Made by a program: the position numbers and the translations under genes. The notes under the pieces are model-generated. The model was not told the DNA's origin and made no database searches. It worked only from the letters and a program-made list of their open reading frames with translations. A stretch of DNA of 10,726 bases from UBA5941 sp021824385 (lineage in GTDB: Bacteria; Patescibacteriota; Microgenomatia; UBA8517), in NCBI GenBank assembly GCA_027347685.1, contig DAIEQM010000052.1:1-10726 (forward strand). The letters are read 5' to 3'. Positions 8,073-10,726 of this stretch are shown here, piece after piece. Each line of letters starts with the position of its first letter. The first letter of the stretch is position 1.

Positions 8073-8101
8073 ATAGTACGTGACATAGCATGGTGTTTCA
8101 A
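8073..8101 (-). promoter_or_regulatory. Probable promoter of ppsA-eno
   Basis: On the minus strand TTGAAA (8101-8096) and TACTAT (8078-8073) are 17 bases apart, matching the -35 and -10 consensus at five and four positions respectively. The predicted start of transcription is near 8066, leaving a leader of about 14 bases before the ppsA ATG. It lies in the 71-base gap after the isomerase gene, so ppsA-eno may have its own transcript besides any read-through. Confidence 0.45.
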
Positions 8102-8122
8102 GTGATGAAAATGAGAGAGACA

Positions 8123-9157
8123 TCATTCCTTCCCCATTTCAGTCTTGAAGTAATCAACCCACGGAATTTCCATCATTTTGACATTGTTTTTGAGGGCTAA
8201 ATAGTATTGAACAAACGAACCAAAGGTAAGAACTTCCAATACTTGTGAGAGTTTATCAAGTGAGCGAACTTTGTATACCAATGAGTCGATGCGCTGTTTC
8301 TTTAACACTTCCTTGGTAATTGCGTAGCGTTTTTTCACGCGATCGGAATAGAGTTCGCTTTCAAAAAAAACAAACTGAATATCATTTGCCAGATCATGGG
8401 GAAACTGCAATCCTTCGAGCAAATGGTGGTTGAGCTCTGGCAGTTCAAAAAGCGCTGAAAAGGTTTTTGCTGTTTCATTGAGCTGGTTTTTGAAGGCGTG
8501 TACTGACCCAAGTAAATGTTCACTTGCTACAAGAATGGGAATTTCTACGCCGAGTGACGCTGCCATTTTTTTGGCTTCATTGCTTTCTGTTGGCATTTCC
8601 GCATCAAATTCAACAGCATAACTCTCAGCCTTTTTTATCGCCTCTTCAAATTGCGCTGCCGAAATAGAAGTAAATCCAGCTCTGCTAAACAATGAAAGCA
8701 AACTTCCAACTGCATACCCCAGGGCAAGGCGCGGCTGGTTTGAAGGGTTGAATTGGGGGTCGATGTGGTATGTCGGAATTTGATGCTCTGCCGCCAGATC
8801 TGAGAGCAGTCCTCCCGTTGTTATTACAATGAGTTGCCCTCGCTTTTCATAGGCTTCATGAAATGCACTAATGGTTTCTTCTGTGCCCCCTGAATACGAG
8901 GATAAAACCACGAGTGTTTGCTCCCCCACATAAAACGGCACATGATATCCACTTACCACTTCAACGGGAACGTGCAGTGATTCAGCGCCGAGCGAATGCA
9001 CAATTCGTCCACCCAAAGCAGATCCTCCCATACCACAGATAACAACATTTAAAATTTTTGAAAAGTCGATTGCGGTTTCAAGCTCTGAAACAGCTTTCCA
9101 ACTTTCACGAAGTTGAGAAGGGAAAAAATGAATCGTATCAAGTACTGGATCTGGCAT
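8123..9157 (-). CDS. Bifunctional phosphoglucose/phosphomannose isomerase, SIS-domain family
   Basis: Interconverts glucose-6-P or mannose-6-P with fructose-6-P, joining glycolysis/gluconeogenesis to the nucleotide-sugar branch; cytosolic. The 344 residues fit this family, which is distinct from classical Pgi. Two SIS folds are evident. The first has the phosphate-binding CGMGGSALGG (41-50) and SSYSGGTEET (86-95), followed by QPRLALGY (141-148). The second carries NQLNETAK, with E228 as the likely catalytic glutamate, and PELNHH, with H244 as the likely base, the residues used for ring opening and isomerisation in the characterised archaeal enzyme. The family more often has SYSGNT where this has SYSGGT. 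The start is the ATG at 9157, with no clear Shine-Dalgarno sequence. The upstream mutase in the same orientation acts on the product side of the same node. Confidence 0.9.
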   Translation of the reverse strand: MPDPVLDTIHFFPSQLRESWKAVSELETAIDFSKILNVVICGMGGSALGGRIVHSLGAESLHVPVEVVSGYHVPFYVGEQTLVVLSSYSGGTEETISAFHEAYEKRGQLIVITTGGLLSDLAAEHQIPTYHIDPQFNPSNQPRLALGYAVGSLLSLFSRAGFTSISAAQFEEAIKKAESYAVEFDAEMPTESNEAKKMAASLGVEIPILVASEHLLGSVHAFKNQLNETAKTFSALFELPELNHHLLEGLQFPHDLANDIQFVFFESELYSDRVKKRYAITKEVLKKQRIDSLVYKVRSLDKLSQVLEVLTFGSFVQYYLALKNNVKMMEIPWVDYFKTEMGKE

Positions 9158-9228
9158 TAATTATGTATGACACTTTTATAAAAAACTTGCAACGTCTTTT
9201 GGTTTTTAGCTTTTGGAAGGGAGCGATG

Positions 9229-9234
9229 TATACT
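9229..9234 (+). promoter_or_regulatory. Candidate -10 element of the small plus-strand gene
   Basis: TATACT lies 36 bases before the ATG at 9271, almost the same distance as in the secreted protein gene (37 bases from an identical hexamer). The -35 is poor (best TTTAGC at 9205-9210, spacer 18), so the call rests on the -10 and the matching layout. Confidence 0.4.
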
Positions 9235-9270
9235 TGTGTTGTTTTAAAATTGGTTGAATGGGAGATTGGT

Positions 9271-9642
9271 ATGAGTTTTCAAACGTTTGTGTCGATATTC
9301 AATTCAGCATTTCCAGATTTGAAGGAAAAGCATAAATCGGTGTACGCATGGGAGCGGTATTTTAGACATATTGCAGAGGTAAAGCTCTGTATTCCTCGGA
9401 ACCACACAGACTCAATTTCTGTTTTTGTCGAGTTGGCATATAGGGACAGTCTTGAGGGTTCCGACGAACGTGACAAGTTTGAAGCATGCATGCTCTGTAT
9501 TCTTGATTTAGCAGTCGAGGCAGACACACCCGGTGAATGGGACAAACCATCGATCGATGTGTTTAAGAATATGATTACAAACGGTCACTTTGATGCGTAT
9601 TTGTTGTATATGGAGATACGAAAAGGTTATTCGAAGGCGTGA
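9271..9642 (+). CDS. Small protein of unknown function
   Basis: I do not recognise a family. The chosen ATG (9271) follows GGGAG (9260-9264) by six bases and gives 123 residues. An in-frame ATG at 9226 with GGAAGG upstream would give 138 residues, but it overlaps the candidate -10, so I prefer the shorter form. The frame is open further upstream to 9058, inside the isomerase gene, which is unlikely to be translated. The protein has no signal peptide or membrane segment and looks mostly helical, with acidic stretches (DSLEGSDERDKFEACM) and three cysteines. The two near CMLC are in a helical context and do not form an obvious metal site. The last 16 bases overlap the 3' end of the convergent mutase gene, and the terminator lies within that gene. 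It looks like an independent cistron between two sugar-phosphate genes. Confidence 0.65.
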   Translation: MSFQTFVSIFNSAFPDLKEKHKSVYAWERYFRHIAEVKLCIPRNHTDSISVFVELAYRDSLEGSDERDKFEACMLCILDLAVEADTPGEWDKPSIDVFKNMITNGHFDAYLLYMEIRKGYSKA

Positions 9643-10726
9643 GTGTTTACACCAGCCGACCAGTCGATTTCGGGGTATTTTTTAAGAATATCCCGAATTT
9701 TTGTTTTTAAAGAATCGTACTCCTCTTGGGTTTTTCCTTCAAACTTAATAGTGATATACGGCCCATTTTGTGAAGCGCGAATAGTTGCCATCGTAGTTTT
9801 GGTGTCTGCTCGAATGCCATCAATATCGATATACGCAGCGTCAGGCATGAGCGCTTTTATTTCTGCCGCAATTTTTGTGTTTACAAAATCAAATTTAATT
9901 TCATCGGCCAAACCGAGTTTCACCTCTGGGGAGCCGATATATTTGGGTAAGTCGTCAAGTGCTTGGGCGAGTGTCTTCCCCGTTCGTTTTAAATATTGAA
10001 GCAAACGAAGTGTTGCGAATGCCCCATCGTCATGCCCATAAAAGTTATCCATAAAAAAGAAATGCCCAGAAAGTTCTCCTCCAAATGGGGCACGTACCTC
10101 ACGCACTTTTTGTTTAATGAAGCTATGCCCGACTCTCCACATAACTGCTTTCCCACCAAATTTTTCAATAGTGTCCCCCACAACTTTTGAGCAGAGGGTA
10201 TTGAATACAATCGGGCTCCCGGGCAAATAATGCAAAATGTCTTCTGCAAAAAGCGCAACCAAAACGTCATTCCACATTATTCTCCCCTTCGCGTCGACAA
10301 TTCCCAATCTGTCCCCGTCAGAGTCATAGGTTACGCCGAGATCAGCTTTTGCCTCGAGCACCTCAGCGGCAAGTCGCTCCAGTACTTCTCTCTCTGTAGG
10401 ATCTGGCGTTCCGAGCGGAAAACTGGAATCGAGATTGGTATTCTTTTCTATAACAGTGCATCCAGCCTCTCTAAGAATCGTTGGAAGAAACTTTCCGGTA
10501 GTGGTGCACGATGAATCAATGACGACTGTAAGACCACTGTCGGTAAGAGCCGTGCGTTTCAAAAGATCTGCTTTGTACGCAGAAAATACATCGTCCTGTT
10601 TTAAGATTCCTTCTCTATCCCACCCTACAAATTCTGCTTTTTCGGCAATCTCCCGAAGTTCCTGAATTTCTTCGGTGATAAGCGTGTCTGAAAATCCAAC
10701 CGCAAGCTTTAGTCCATTGAATTCTT
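9627..10726 (-). CDS. Phosphomannomutase/phosphoglucomutase (alpha-D-phosphohexomutase), 5' end outside the window
   Basis: Interconverts hexose 6-phosphate and hexose 1-phosphate, feeding GDP-mannose or UDP-glucose synthesis; cytosolic. The frame is open on the minus strand to the right edge: beyond the TTG at 10562 it continues with sensible family sequence (first visible residues EFNGLKLAVGFSD), so the TTG is internal. About 366 residues are visible. The metal-binding loop DSDGDR (10325-10308) and the sugar-binding loop GGELSGHFFF are present. The C-terminal phosphate-binding loop is RASQNGP, where the family usually has RxSxTEP. The phosphoserine loop lies outside the window, so the nucleophile cannot be checked. 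The stop overlaps the convergent small gene by 16 bases. Substrate preference (mannose or glucose) cannot be decided from sequence, but the isomerase next door would supply either sugar phosphate. Confidence 0.9.
   Translation of the reverse strand, partial: EFNGLKLAVGFSDTLITEEIQELREIAEKAEFVGWDREGILKQDDVFSAYKADLLKRTALTDSGLTVVIDSSCTTTGKFLPTILREAGCTVIEKNTNLDSSFPLGTPDPTEREVLERLAAEVLEAKADLGVTYDSDGDRLGIVDAKGRIMWNDVLVALFAEDILHYLPGSPIVFNTLCSKVVGDTIEKFGGKAVMWRVGHSFIKQKVREVRAPFGGELSGHFFFMDNFYGHDDGAFATLRLLQYLKRTGKTLAQALDDLPKYIGSPEVKLGLADEIKFDFVNTKIAAEIKALMPDAAYIDIDGIRADTKTTMATIRASQNGPYITIKFEGKTQEEYDSLKTKIRDILKKYPEIDWSAGVNTHAFE
9669..9708 (+). terminator. Intrinsic terminator of the small gene, inside the antisense mutase coding region
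   Basis: An 11-base-pair stem (9669-9679 with 9687-9697, one G-U pair, core CGGG/CCCG) closes a seven-base loop and is followed by TTTTTGTTTTT (9698-9708). It starts 26 bases after the stop of the plus-strand gene. On the minus strand the same bases encode the mutase residues KTKIRDILKKYPEI and have no U-tract after the stem, so the signal acts in the plus direction only. Confidence 0.8.

Noticed and set aside
8108..8126. TGATG/CATCA inverted repeat after the isomerase stop as a terminator
   Set aside because: The stem is only five pairs, the loop is long and no U-tract follows.
9158..9192. Minus-strand promoter for the isomerase (TTGCAA at 9192-9187 with TATAAA or CATAAT)
   Set aside because: No pairing of -35 and -10 gives a normal spacer; isolated AT-rich hexamers are expected here.
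9058..9270. 5' extension of the small plus-strand gene (open frame from 9058, giving 194 residues)
   Set aside because: The first 100 bases are antisense to the start of the isomerase gene, the candidate -10 lies downstream of them, and the well-spaced ribosome site is at 9260-9264.
9627..10562. Mutase gene starting at the TTG at 10562
   Set aside because: The frame stays open to the right edge and the upstream translation looks like mutase sequence, so the gene is cut by the window and not short.

Overview
The window reads as ordinary bacterial chromosome of moderate-to-low GC with the standard code and dense packing (gaps of 0-113 bases). The protein set suggests a small-genome lineage of the Patescibacteria/CPR (Parcubacteria-like) type: a short-form PEP synthase, an enolase and a phosphoglycerate mutase with signature substitutions, a two-in-one glucose/mannose phosphate isomerase, an M3 peptidase and small unrecognised proteins. 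The lineage is inferred from family resemblance and was not tested by any search.

Layout. Left edge: the 3' end of a plus-strand gene resembling DNA polymerase IV (1-219), whose stop codon interlocks with that of the convergent pepF. On the minus strand, in order of transcription from the right edge: a phosphomannomutase/phosphoglucomutase cut by the window edge (9627-10726), a bifunctional phosphoglucose/phosphomannose isomerase (8123-9157), PEP synthase (5766-8051), enolase (4443-5723), cofactor-independent phosphoglycerate mutase (1988-3646) and oligoendopeptidase F (216-1991). Two short plus-strand genes sit between these: a secreted four-cysteine protein of unknown function (3748-4407) and a small, probably cytosolic protein of unknown function (9271-9642). 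Both have a TATACT -10 element about 36-37 bases before the start codon, a clear Shine-Dalgarno sequence and an intrinsic terminator, so they look like independent single-gene units.

Function. GpmI, Eno and PpsA catalyse three consecutive steps, 3-phosphoglycerate - 2-phosphoglycerate - PEP - pyruvate. The isomerase and the hexose phosphate mutase act at the fructose-6-P / mannose-6-P / hexose-1-P node that supplies nucleotide sugars. The cluster therefore links lower glycolysis/gluconeogenesis with sugar-phosphate supply for the cell surface. No pyruvate kinase is in the window.

The most interesting items are the terminator of the 9271-9642 gene, which lies inside the antisense 3' coding region of the mutase; the threonine at the nucleophile position of GpmI; the several non-canonical signatures in enolase; a possible four-codon leader ORF overlapping the gpmI start; and the two uncharacterised plus-strand genes. 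I see no mobile element, CRISPR array, tRNA or rRNA, and no stretch over 300 bases without a gene.
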